The translations under genes and the position numbers were made by a program. From assembly GCA_900549105.1 (NCBI GenBank), contig URND01000054.1, positions 1-18,289 on the forward strand: DNA of 18,289 bases, given 5' to 3'. Shown piece by piece: positions 1 through 7,581 of the stretch (position 1 is the stretch's first letter; each line of letters opens with the position of its first letter). The stretch is from an uncultured Eubacteriales bacterium (lineage in GTDB: Bacteria; Bacillota; Clostridia; Lachnospirales; Lachnospiraceae). Below the pieces are notes generated by a model. That model did not search any database, had not been told where the DNA came from, and saw nothing but the letters and a program-made list of their open reading frames with translations.

Positions 1-402
1 GCCAGCCGCTGCAGCAGGAATACGGAAACGGCGTTTTGGCTTGGTCATGGATTCTATCTCATTCCTATCGAAAGCCGTTTGCAGCATCTTTTTTTTGCGC
101 GCTTCATAGCCCTGTGAAAAAATACGAGGGTTTTCTTCACCATCGGAAATCTCGTCTGCATTTTCCTCCAGGAATCTGTCTACCGCCTTTACAACTAAAC
201 TTTCCCGCATCAGGTCGAAATCGTCCTCACACTTATCTTCCTCCGGAGAATCTGTGTCGATGATTTCCCGCACCCCATCTTCATCGGCCGGAGCTGTAGA
301 TTCTGATGAAATGCCAACGATATTGTCCGACTTTTTTGGAGCCGAAGCATTATTTTTGTTCAGTTTCGAGAGCCCGCCACTGGATTTTTTCCTTTCCACC
401 AT
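1..402 (-). CDS. Unknown protein, N-terminal part (cut by window edge)
   Basis: An open frame of 134 codons runs from an ATG at 402 off the left edge with no stop. A good ribosome site (AAAGGAGGG) precedes the ATG by about 8 bases. The visible part is polar and charged: a Lys/Ser/Asn-rich start, an acidic middle with clusters such as PADEDG and SPEEDKCEDD, and a basic stretch (KPKRRFRIP) running into Ala/Gly at the edge. That order (long cytosolic head, basic patch, small hydrophobic residues) would suit a membrane segment starting just outside the window, but this is inference. I do not recognise a family. A plausible promoter lies at 527-556. That the frame is real rests on the ribosome site, its length and the absence of stops. 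The plus-strand frames over the same bases look like shadows. Confidence 0.7.
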   Translation of the reverse strand, partial: MVERKKSSGGLSKLNKNNASAPKKSDNIVGISSESTAPADEDGVREIIDTDSPEEDKCEDDFDLMRESLVVKAVDRFLEENADEISDGEENPRIFSQGYEARKKKMLQTAFDRNEIESMTKPKRRFRIPAAAAG

Positions 403-526
403 CGACACCTGCCCTCCTTTCTTTTGTAAATTACCAGTGTCCCCCGATTGGCTCTCATCATCTATATCCGTTTTCAGAGGCCATTTTGTGACACAGTTTT
501 TGCAATTTTTACATTTTTGTACATTT

Positions 527-556
527 AGTATAATATTTCGACATAAAGTTGGCCAA
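527..556 (-). promoter_or_regulatory. Candidate promoter for the partial unknown gene
   Basis: Read on the minus strand, TTGGCC (551-556) and TATACT (527-532) are separated by 18 bases. The -10 box is one base off consensus and the -35 box is weak. It would give a leader of roughly 115 bases before the ATG at 402. Called by eye only. Confidence 0.4.
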
Positions 557-572
557 AATTCCTATAAATATT

Positions 573-758
573 TCACTCAATAATTTTTTCAATTCTCAAT
601 TTATATTCCATCAACCGCAGCAAATATTCGGGCATTTTTCGATTGCCTCGTTCCCAATCCTGGACCGTCCGATAGGGAATCTGAAAATAGGCAGAAAATT
701 CTTTCCAGTTCATTCCCGATGCTTCTTTTATCTGAATGAGTCTCTCTCTAGAATCCAT
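573..758 (-). CDS. Small helix-turn-helix protein (61 aa)
   Basis: A complete 61-residue protein with a Cro/C1-like helix-turn-helix. The segment MNWKEFSAYFQIPYRTVQDW (about 16-35) fits helix-turn-recognition helix, followed by ERGNRKMPEYLLRLMEYKL as a capping helix. Such one-domain proteins are common in clostridia and are usually annotated as HTH-domain proteins of unknown target. The start is fixed by AGGAGG five bases before the ATG. It has its own promoter (791-819) and follows the terminator of the large LCP gene, so it is probably an independent unit. No partner toxin or phage gene lies next to it. It is likely a DNA-binding protein; its operator cannot be named. Confidence 0.8.
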   Translation of the reverse strand: MDSRERLIQIKEASGMNWKEFSAYFQIPYRTVQDWERGNRKMPEYLLRLMEYKLRIEKIIE

Positions 759-790
759 GTTTTCCTCCTGATACGCATTGCGTTTTTCTT

Positions 791-819
791 ATTATAACGC
801 GTTTCAAAGGTTTCTACAA
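791..819 (-). promoter_or_regulatory. Promoter of the small HTH gene
   Basis: On the minus strand TTGTAG (814-819), a 17-base spacer and a perfect TATAAT (791-796). The start of transcription would lie near 784, giving a leader of about 25 bases with AGGAGG just before the ATG at 758. Confidence 0.65.
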
Positions 820-820
820 C

Positions 821-850
821 AAAAAGAGCTTATAAAAAAAGAGCTTATAA
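821..850. repeat. Two tandem 15-bp copies beside the promoter
   Basis: The unit AAAAAGAGCTTATAA occurs at 821-835 and again at 836-850, head to tail and identical. It sits between the HTH gene's -35 box and the LCP terminator, so it also supplies that terminator's tail sequence. Confidence 0.8.
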
Positions 851-874
851 AAGGACGCAGCCAAAGCTGCGCCC
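845..874 (-). terminator. Rho-independent terminator after the large LCP gene
   Basis: On the minus strand GGGCGCAGC and GCTGCGTCC (866-874 and 853-861) form a 9-bp stem with a four-base loop and one G-T pair. It is followed by TTTTATAAG. It begins about 10 bases after the stop codon of the gene ending at 885 and closes the surface-glycan operon. Confidence 0.85.
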
Positions 875-884
875 TCGAAGTCCT

Positions 885-2882
885 TTAATATTCATCTTCG
901 GAATACTCATATGTTTCATAATCTTCATCATCCAGATAGCCGCCATGCTCCCAGTAGAAATCATCGTACTCATCATCACTCGCATGTTGATTCACATAAT
1001 AGTCCTCATCTTCCTCTGCGGTTTCACTATACAATTCATAAGCCTCCTGAAGATCCGTAACTCGCGGTTCAGAGATAATCTCGCCCTTCATAAGTTTTTC
1101 AATCACTTCCTGCACAGCCAGAATCGAATCGTCATCCAAAACTTCCACTGCCAGCGGCGAGCCGGCATAGGATGCGCAGTATTCCTCGGAAGAAACACCA
1201 TAAACGCTGCAGGAAACAATATTCCAATCGGCCCCGTCATTTAACTGCATTTTTACCAGGCTGGCCAACTGCTGAGATGTAAAGTTGGTATTCATCTTCC
1301 CTTCCAGGCTGGAAAGCAGCCCCGTATAGCCGGTAAGAAAAGCCGGAGATTTAATTTTTTCAAGAAGGGCTGCGATAACCTTCTGCTGGTTTTTCGCCCG
1401 TTGGTAATCTCCGCCGGCCGCATTCATACGCTCTCTCGCAAAAGCAAGGGCGTAAGTACCATTGAGATGGTTCATCCCTTTATCATACTCATAATACAGC
1501 CATGTATCTGTCTTCTCATCATACTGTTTATAATAAGTGGAGAAGGCATAATCGGATTCCACATCGATGCCGCCGAGGGCGTCTACCATCATAATCAGCG
1601 ATGTAAAATTAATCTGCACGTAATAACTGATATCCACATCAAAAATCTCTTCCATGGAGGCAATCGAATACTGAATACCATACATGCCCGCATGGGTCAG
1701 CTTATCCCTCTCGCCATTGGTAATACCCGGAATTTCAACCCAGGCATCCCGCGGTACGCTGACAAGCAACACCTGTTTTGTCGTCGGATTCACGCAAGCC
1801 ATAATGTTGACATCACATCGGCTTGTCTGCTCCAGCTCACCATAAACATCCATGCCGCTGAGGAACACGATAAACGGCTCTTTCGTAATCGGAAGGTCAG
1901 GGACATCCTCCATAAAGACTTCCGTTTCAACATCAAAATTATCAATAATCCGTACTTTTTCCAAAAATCCCGGATTGTTTTCCTCAATCAGCTCATCCAG
2001 ACTCTTATTGTAAATCATGGCGTCTACTTTTCCGCTGTACAGCGCCTCAATCTGCTCAGAATAGGCAGCATACTCCACCGTATCAATTTCCGAACCCAGA
2101 TTACTGTTTATCTGATCAATCGCCAAATCCACTTTAGCGCGGTCCTTGCCTTCCATGATGGCAAACTTATAATCCTTTGCATCCGCCAGCGACTGGGCCG
2201 GATCATCCGAAAGCACCGCAATAACAATTTTATCTGTCTGATATGTCTTTATCTTTGTTACGCTGCCCAGAGTATACATGGTTTTTCCCACATAGACACT
2301 GCCGAAAATCATAATCAATATCACAATAACGGATATAATCTTACCGGCCCAATGGGCATGTTTTCGAAATTGGAGCAAAAAACAGATAACTGCCAACACA
2401 ATTAAAACGGCACTGGCAGCAATGAAATATTTTGTCGGCAAAACATCCAGTTTTAAAATGAGCCCCATAAAAATAATGGATAAGACAAATTGAAGGGCTG
2501 CCAGAATCTTTCCGCCGAGATGCCGGTTCCTCCGGCGTTTTTCCGCATTCTTCCGCAGTCTTGCTTCCCGCTGACGATACCGCTCTTCCGCCTCCGCTTC
2601 GTCAAATGACTCTGCATTGCGATGGGAATATACCGGTTTTCGCGGTTCATAAACTTCTTCATAAGCCTCTTCTTCGCTGTCCGATTCATCAAAAAGTTCC
2701 GAGCCATTGGCCGGAATCCGCGGCTTATGACGCCTCTGGGCAATCCGGGCATCAAACTCCAGCTTTCCATGTTTTATCTCTGAGGAATCCTCTTCCGGTG
2801 CATGCTCTATATTTTCTGATGAGTCAGAGGCTGCCGTATCCATCAATTTTTCAAAATCCTCAAATGTGCTTTTCCTCTGCAT
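885..2882 (-). CDS. LCP family cell-wall polymer ligase, Cps2A-type, with acidic tails (665 aa)
   Basis: LytR-CpsA-Psr enzymes move undecaprenyl-linked polymers onto peptidoglycan at the outer face of the membrane. Layout: charged cytosolic head (1-120), three membrane helices (about 125-145, 152-171, 180-202), an accessory domain (about 217-320), then the LCP domain. Diagnostic motifs are SRCDVN (354-359), VPRD (376-379), RDKLTHAG (392-399) and FARER (481-485), carrying the conserved Asp and Arg residues that bind the lipid pyrophosphate. The usual Ser in SRSD is Cys here. The last 43 residues are almost only Asp, Glu, Tyr and His. I chose this ATG because AGAAGGG lies 8 bases upstream. The upstream in-frame ATG at 2921 has no ribosome site and lies inside a strong promoter. 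It is a paralogue of the LCP gene at 7582-9084. Confidence 0.92.
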   Translation of the reverse strand: MQRKSTFEDFEKLMDTAASDSSENIEHAPEEDSSEIKHGKLEFDARIAQRRHKPRIPANGSELFDESDSEEEAYEEVYEPRKPVYSHRNAESFDEAEAEERYRQREARLRKNAEKRRRNRHLGGKILAALQFVLSIIFMGLILKLDVLPTKYFIAASAVLIVLAVICFLLQFRKHAHWAGKIISVIVILIMIFGSVYVGKTMYTLGSVTKIKTYQTDKIVIAVLSDDPAQSLADAKDYKFAIMEGKDRAKVDLAIDQINSNLGSEIDTVEYAAYSEQIEALYSGKVDAMIYNKSLDELIEENNPGFLEKVRIIDNFDVETEVFMEDVPDLPITKEPFIVFLSGMDVYGELEQTSRCDVNIMACVNPTTKQVLLVSVPRDAWVEIPGITNGERDKLTHAGMYGIQYSIASMEEIFDVDISYYVQINFTSLIMMVDALGGIDVESDYAFSTYYKQYDEKTDTWLYYEYDKGMNHLNGTYALAFARERMNAAGGDYQRAKNQQKVIAALLEKIKSPAFLTGYTGLLSSLEGKMNTNFTSQQLASLVKMQLNDGADWNIVSCSVYGVSSEEYCASYAGSPLAVEVLDDDSILAVQEVIEKLMKGEIISEPRVTDLQEAYELYSETAEEDEDYYVNQHASDDEYDDFYWEHGGYLDDEDYETYEYSEDEY

Positions 2883-2890
2883 ATTTCTAT

Positions 2891-2897
2891 CCCTTCT
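2891..2897 (-). promoter_or_regulatory. Ribosome site deciding the LCP start at 2882
   Basis: AGAAGGG on the minus strand, 8 bases before ATG 2882. No comparable site precedes ATG 2921. Confidence 0.65.
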
Positions 2898-2912
2898 AAA
2901 TTTCTCCAAAAT

Positions 2913-2941
2913 ATTATACATGACACAAAAAGGCCTGACAA
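2913..2941 (-). promoter_or_regulatory. Strong promoter for the large LCP gene
   Basis: On the minus strand TTGTCA (2936-2941), exactly 17 bases, then TATAAT (2913-2918). Transcription would start near 2906, about 24 bases before the ATG at 2882. The -10 box covers what would be codons 2-3 of the longer reading frame, which argues against that frame's start. It gives the last gene of the operon expression independent of the upstream promoter. Confidence 0.75.
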
Positions 2942-2960
2942 TGGTAAAAACGCACGGAAT

Positions 2961-3689
2961 TTACAAATTTTCTGTGTTCAATTCTCCATTTTCAGCCATA
3001 ATCTGAGCAATTTTATAGTCGGCTGCCGTTGTAATCTTCATGTTTGAAACCTCGCCGGCCACGATATGTACCGGGACCTGCCGTACAGTACATATTTTGC
3101 AGGCATCCGTTAAAATACTTTTTTCTCCCGGCGTTAATCCCAGATAAAGCTGCTTCAGCAAATCCATCCGGAAGCTCTGGGGAGTCTGGCTTTGATATAA
3201 ATACTTTCTTTCCGGAATATTATCGATAAATATTCCGTCCTCCGAGAAAATAATCGTATCCACCGCCGGAATCGCCGTATCCACCGCATCATACTGCACA
3301 ACCGCCGACACATGTTCCTTAATCAAACGCTGTGTCACAAAAGGCCGCACCCCATCCTGGGTAATGATATAATGGGTTTCCTCATTTCCAAAATCTTTTT
3401 CAATCTGCTGAATCACATTCATAATTGTCTCATTGCGCTCAGCGCCGCCCGGAATGAGATGAACCCGATGCTGTTCCCCCTCGGGGACATATTCCCGGAC
3501 AAGCTCCGCCATATATTCCACCCACTCCGGATGAATTCCCATATAAATATGTTCCGGTTCGGAGCACTTTAAAAAAGCGCCCAAAGTATACATAATAATC
3601 GGCCGGTCCGCCAGTTTCAGAAACTGTTTCGGCATATCCGCTCCCATTCTGGAGCCGACACCGCCGGCCACAATCACTCCAAAAATCAT
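2961..3689 (-). CDS. IspD/TarI family cytidylyltransferase, TarI-like (242 aa)
   Basis: A nucleotidyltransferase that joins CTP to a phosphorylated alcohol. Family motifs: AGGVGSRMG (8-16) with PKQF (20-23) for CTP, GGAERNETIMN (81-91), QDGVRP (111-116) and NMKITT (216-221). Several stretches (RNETIMN, YQSQTPQSF, SILTDACKI, VDTAIPAVDTI) resemble Staphylococcus TarI, the ribitol-5-phosphate cytidylyltransferase of teichoic acid synthesis, as I remember it, more than E. coli IspD. This fits the neighbours: it lies 17 bases after the sugar transferase gene and before an LCP gene. The usual His of HDA(V/A)RP is Gln here. GAGAGG precedes the ATG by 8 bases. IspD (isoprenoid synthesis) remains the main alternative. 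No TarJ-type reductase is visible in the window. Confidence 0.9.
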   Translation of the reverse strand: MIFGVIVAGGVGSRMGADMPKQFLKLADRPIIMYTLGAFLKCSEPEHIYMGIHPEWVEYMAELVREYVPEGEQHRVHLIPGGAERNETIMNVIQQIEKDFGNEETHYIITQDGVRPFVTQRLIKEHVSAVVQYDAVDTAIPAVDTIIFSEDGIFIDNIPERKYLYQSQTPQSFRMDLLKQLYLGLTPGEKSILTDACKICTVRQVPVHIVAGEVSNMKITTAADYKIAQIMAENGELNTENL

Positions 3690-3706
3690 TGCTGACGCCT
3701 CTCATT

Positions 3707-4402
3707 TTACCGGAATACGGCAATGACCGTATCCACCATTATTTTTATTTCATGTATAAAACTATATTCACGAAGGCTCTCCAGATTGTACTCCATTTTT
3801 TCAGGCAAAACCAAATGAATATAGGCATCGTCCACATTTTCCACCCCGGCCAGTAATTTTTCTTCATCCTTATACCGGATGGATACCTCCGAAGTCACTC
3901 CCGCCGGCAAAAGCAATGTTGCTGTCATTTCATCCGTATACTCCCGGACATACTTCACAACCTCCGGCCGTGTTCCAACAAAACTCATATCGCCCAACAG
4001 TATATTTATCAACTGCGGCAATTCATCCAGCCGATATTTCCGCATAATCGCCCCCAGGCGGGTAATCCGGGCATCACCGCTGGCCGTCACCTGACTTCCC
4101 AGCTTATCCGCATGATTTACCATTGTGCGGAATTTAAAAATCCGAAACTGCCTTCCATACTGGGTCACCCGAATCTGCCGGAACAATGCCGGCCCCGGCG
4201 AATCCAGCCGCACTGCCGCCGCCAACACAACAAACAACGGCGCCAGTATTACCAAAAGCAGGACCGAAAGGCTGATGTCCATACACCGCTTCAAAAAAAG
4301 GCTTGCCTTTTTTTTCTGCAATCGCTCATAATAAGGCCGGACCGCATCATTCTGCATGCGTTTCGGCAAATTTTCCCATTTTCTCAACATAACTCTGTCC
4401 AT
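3707..4402 (-). CDS. Undecaprenyl-phosphate sugar-1-phosphate transferase, PglC/WcaJ-type (231 aa)
   Basis: The enzyme starts a glycan by moving a sugar-1-phosphate from UDP-sugar to undecaprenyl phosphate at the inner membrane face. It is the small, one-helix form: basic head, a hydrophobic segment (about 43-65), then the bacterial sugar transferase domain with DSPGPALFRQ (67-76), FKFRTM (89-94), the Asp-Glu pair in LDELPQ (D126, E127) that is catalytic in PglC, and GDMSFVGTRPE (137-147). The gene overlaps the aminotransferase gene by 19 bases. A second ATG at 4390 overlaps that stop codon and would give a protein four residues shorter, so the start is uncertain. The preceding dehydratase and aminotransferase genes suggest a UDP-4-amino-4,6-dideoxy-HexNAc as substrate. 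Confidence 0.92.
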   Translation of the reverse strand: MDRVMLRKWENLPKRMQNDAVRPYYERLQKKKASLFLKRCMDISLSVLLLVILAPLFVVLAAAVRLDSPGPALFRQIRVTQYGRQFRIFKFRTMVNHADKLGSQVTASGDARITRLGAIMRKYRLDELPQLINILLGDMSFVGTRPEVVKYVREYTDEMTATLLLPAGVTSEVSIRYKDEEKLLAGVENVDDAYIHLVLPEKMEYNLESLREYSFIHEIKIMVDTVIAVFR

Positions 4403-5586
4403 ACTTTCTTAAAAGTTTCCACCACGTAAGCCGCCTGCTCATCTGTCAGACAGGTATGAAGCGGCAATGTCAATTCATTTTCAAACATATGAAACGCATT
4501 TGGGTAATCTTTAATATCAAAGCCCATATTTTTATAGGCAGACAGCAGGGGCAGCGGTTTATAATGGACATTTGTCACCACGCCTTCCTCCGCCATCTTC
4601 GAAATAAACCGATTTGTAAATTCTCTGTCCTTTCCGGTCAGCCGCACAAGATACAGATGGCCGCTGGATGCATTTATTTCATCAAAATGTTCCAGACGGG
4701 TCACAGCCAATTCGGCCAAAGCCCTGTCATAAATTTCAATAATATCCCGCCGGCGCCCCAGCATCTCCCGATACCGTTTTAACTGGGCCAGCCCGATCGA
4801 CGCCATAATATCAGTCATATTACATTTATAATAGGGCGCTGCGATATCATATTCCCAGGCGCCGAGCTGAGTTTTTGCAAGGGCATCCTTGGACTGTCCG
4901 TGAAGGGACATTAACATATATTTTTTATATAAATCTTCATTATCGATGCCCGGAATATCTCTCCATGTCACGGCGCCGCCCTCAGCCGTTGTGAGATTTT
5001 TTACAGCATGGAAAGAAAAACAGGTAAAATCTGCAATTTCACCGCACATTTTTCCCCGGCGCATGGCCCCAAAGCCATGGGCGGCATCGGCCATCAATAT
5101 GACCCGCCCAATCTTCTCCTGAATCTCATTTGACGGATGGAACAGGGATTTCTTGTTTTCTGCAATCTGAAAAAGACGGTCGTAATCACAGACTACACCG
5201 CCCAGTTCTACCGGGATGATTACCTTCGTCCGCTCCGTTACCGCCGCTTCCAGCCGGTCATAATCCATCTGAAAGGAATCCGCGGCCGTATCCACCAGCA
5301 CAAGCTTCGCTCCCACATGGCATACGACGCTGGCTGTAGCCGTGTAGGTATATGCGCTGGTAATAACTTCGTCCCCCGGGCCCACACCAAGAATACGGAG
5401 AGTTGTCTCCATGCAGGCCGTCGCAGAATTCAGGCATACGGCCCGGCTTGTCCGGCAAAAATCCGCAATCTTATTTTCAAATAATTTGGTTTTAGGGCCG
5501 GTGGTAATCCATCCGCTCTTTAATGTATCTACGACTTCTCTAATCTCTTCTTCGCCGATATCCGGCGGTGAAAAAGGAATATTCAT
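4384..5586 (-). CDS. DegT/DnrJ/EryC1 PLP aminotransferase (UDP-4-keto-sugar type, 400 aa)
   Basis: A sugar aminotransferase that should turn the 4-keto group made by the neighbouring dehydratase into an amine, with PLP as cofactor and usually glutamate as donor. Family marks: IPFSPPDIGEEE at the N-terminus, GWITTGPKT (25-33), SATACME (54-60), PLP-ring contact MADAAHG (165-171) and the Schiff-base lysine K196 in SFHAVKNLTTAEGG. Length is normal for PglE/WecE relatives. The stop of the dehydratase gene and this ATG share one base (TGATG), a typical translational-coupling junction. I therefore prefer the ATG at 5586 to the TTG one codon upstream. Whether the product is bacillosamine-type or AATGal-type (gluco or galacto at C4) cannot be read from the sequence. 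Confidence 0.92.
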   Translation of the reverse strand: MNIPFSPPDIGEEEIREVVDTLKSGWITTGPKTKLFENKIADFCRTSRAVCLNSATACMETTLRILGVGPGDEVITSAYTYTATASVVCHVGAKLVLVDTAADSFQMDYDRLEAAVTERTKVIIPVELGGVVCDYDRLFQIAENKKSLFHPSNEIQEKIGRVILMADAAHGFGAMRRGKMCGEIADFTCFSFHAVKNLTTAEGGAVTWRDIPGIDNEDLYKKYMLMSLHGQSKDALAKTQLGAWEYDIAAPYYKCNMTDIMASIGLAQLKRYREMLGRRRDIIEIYDRALAELAVTRLEHFDEINASSGHLYLVRLTGKDREFTNRFISKMAEEGVVTNVHYKPLPLLSAYKNMGFDIKDYPNAFHMFENELTLPLHTCLTDEQAAYVVETFKKVWTELC

Positions 5587-7553
5587 CAAGTCTCATCTCT
5601 TTTCAATGTTTTTCTCTGGCGAAAAGGCTCATACTGGCCGACTTCCGAATCGCCTATCGGCACCATCCGCCTCGATTTCAAAGCATCCCTCTTCTTATCT
5701 TCCGGGCGAATATGATAGGTCGGCACAATTTTAGATACCATTTCCTTCATCTTATCCGTCTCATCATAGGCATAGGTATAGAGCTTCTCCAGATTTTGAA
5801 GAAATTCATCTTCATCAAATTCGATTGGTTTTCCAACATATATCATCTTATTGGCGGTCTGCTGAAGCCCCTCCTCATTCATCAAAAGTTCTTCATACAG
5901 CTTCTCTCCCGGCCTGAGGCCCGTGTATTCAATCTCTATGTCTTCGCCAACGGTATAGCCGGAAAGCCGAATCAGGTTCCGCGCCAGATCGTCGATGCGA
6001 ACCGGTTCGCCCATATCCAGCACAAAAATCTCGCCGCCCTTCGCCGTAGCCCCCGCTTCCAAAACAAGGCTCACTGCCTCCGGTATCGTCATAAAATAGC
6101 GCACCACATCCGGGTGGGTGACAGTCACCGGGCCGCCGGCCTCTATCTGCTTTTTAAACAGCGGAATCACACTGCCGTTGCTGCCCAGCACATTGCCGAA
6201 ACGCACAGCGACAAAATCCGTCTCCGAGCGTTTATTGAAAGACTGAACAATCATTTCGCACATGCGCTTGCTCGCGCCCATAATATTTGTCGGATTTACC
6301 GCCTTATCGGTGGAAATCAGCACAAAACGCTTTGCGCCGTACCTATCGGCCGCCGTAGCCACCTTGTAAGTACCGAACACATTATTCTTAATCGCCTCAT
6401 TCGGGCTGTCCTCCATCAGCGGCACGTGCTTATGGGCCGCCGCATGATAGACGATATCCGGGCGATACTGTTCAAAAATTGAATTTACACGATTCGTATT
6501 GCGCACAGAACCGATCAGCACAATTAAATCCAGATATGGGTACTGATGTTTTAATTCCTGCTGAATATCATAGGCATTGTTTTCATAAATATCCAGAATA
6601 ATCAGCCGCCGCGGATGATTTGCCGCAATCTGGCGGCACAGCTCGCTTCCGATGGAACCGCCGCCGCCGGTGACAAGCACGCATTTTTTTGAAACGTAAC
6701 TCATAATCGACTGGACATCCACATCCACCGTTTCCCTTCCGAGAAGGTCTTCAATCTGGACATTCCGAATCATCGATAAATCCAGGTCGCCGGTGACAAA
6801 CTGGTAAACGCCCGGCAGAATTTTTAAATCGCAATCCGTGTCCTTACAGATATCCACAATTTCTTTTGTCGTCTTTTTGCCAATACTCGGCATGGCAATA
6901 ATAATCTCATTGATATCATATTTTTCCACGGATTCCAGAATCTTATCCCTGCCGCCGACAACTTTTACGCCGTGGATATAGTTATTCTTTTTATGTTTGT
7001 CGTCATCAATAAAGCACTTAATCCGGGCATCCAGATAATTGCTCATAACCAGCTCTTTCATAACCATATTGCCGGCCTCTCCGGCGCCGATGATCATGGT
7101 GTTCCGGGCATGCCGCCCATGGTTCCGGCTCTCCACCAGGGTTCTTATAATTATCGATGAATATCGCGTAATGCAGACGCAGGCCAGAAGGCAGATAAAA
7201 TAGATTGCAAAAAAGCTTCGCGGCACCGCATTGTAAGTGAAATAACTGTAGATTATCGTAAAAACAGTGGAGGCCGCCACCGCAGCCACAATTCCGACAA
7301 GCTCTCTGGAATTGGCAAATCGCCAGAGTGTATGATAAAGCTTTGCAGCCCAGAAAATAAGCAGTGTTGCCACAATAAAGGCCGGGACCATCCGCTCCAC
7401 CGCATTGACATAAGGCCCCGGTATATGGCTTACATCCATTTCAAAACGCATGAGCAGGCCCAAAAATGAACAGAGGACCACACTCAATGCGTCTACGATG
7501 ATTAAAAAGATTTTATTAATTAAGGATTGTTTTTCTTTTTTTAAGGAATCCAT
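5586..7553 (-). CDS. Membrane-bound UDP-HexNAc 4,6-dehydratase, PglF/WbpM/CapD-type (655 aa)
   Basis: Long form of the family: membrane helices in about 13-135, a CoA-binding-like Rossmann domain (MIIGAGEAG, 153-161), then an extended SDR dehydratase domain with the NAD loop TGGGGSIGSE (295-304). The active-site stretch STDKAVNPTNIMGASKR (414-430) has the TDK triad used by PglF and a Met where ordinary SDR enzymes have Tyr, as in WbpM. GLRPGEKLYEELL is the usual C-terminal substrate-site motif. It should convert UDP-GlcNAc to UDP-2-acetamido-2,6-dideoxy-4-hexulose, feeding the aminotransferase encoded next. AAGGG lies about 10 bases before the ATG. It starts 28 bases after the LCP gene. The C-terminal 40 residues are basic and not part of the catalytic core. 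Confidence 0.94.
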   Translation of the reverse strand: MDSLKKEKQSLINKIFLIIVDALSVVLCSFLGLLMRFEMDVSHIPGPYVNAVERMVPAFIVATLLIFWAAKLYHTLWRFANSRELVGIVAAVAASTVFTIIYSYFTYNAVPRSFFAIYFICLLACVCITRYSSIIIRTLVESRNHGRHARNTMIIGAGEAGNMVMKELVMSNYLDARIKCFIDDDKHKKNNYIHGVKVVGGRDKILESVEKYDINEIIIAMPSIGKKTTKEIVDICKDTDCDLKILPGVYQFVTGDLDLSMIRNVQIEDLLGRETVDVDVQSIMSYVSKKCVLVTGGGGSIGSELCRQIAANHPRRLIILDIYENNAYDIQQELKHQYPYLDLIVLIGSVRNTNRVNSIFEQYRPDIVYHAAAHKHVPLMEDSPNEAIKNNVFGTYKVATAADRYGAKRFVLISTDKAVNPTNIMGASKRMCEMIVQSFNKRSETDFVAVRFGNVLGSNGSVIPLFKKQIEAGGPVTVTHPDVVRYFMTIPEAVSLVLEAGATAKGGEIFVLDMGEPVRIDDLARNLIRLSGYTVGEDIEIEYTGLRPGEKLYEELLMNEEGLQQTANKMIYVGKPIEFDEDEFLQNLEKLYTYAYDETDKMKEMVSKIVPTYHIRPEDKKRDALKSRRMVPIGDSEVGQYEPFRQRKTLKRDET

Positions 7554-7581
7554 CGCCCAATCCCTTTCCCCGCAGTCAGGA

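Noticed and set aside
821..850. CRISPR or phage attachment repeat
   Set aside because: Only two head-to-tail copies with no spacers, and no integrase or cas gene nearby.
1401..2405. Plus-strand open frame of 334 codons
   Set aside because: It lies wholly opposite the large LCP gene, whose motifs are unmistakable, and has no ribosome site or recognisable domain. The same holds for the 304-codon plus-strand frame at 5568-6482 opposite the dehydratase gene.
2883..2921. Longer LCP start at ATG 2921
   Set aside because: No ribosome site; the ATG is in the spacer of a strong promoter and the next codons form its -10 box.
3707..7553. Complete protein N-glycosylation (pgl) locus
   Set aside because: Only PglF-, PglE- and PglC-like enzymes are present. 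No PglD, other glycosyltransferases, flippase or PglB is visible, and LCP genes point to wall polymer attachment.
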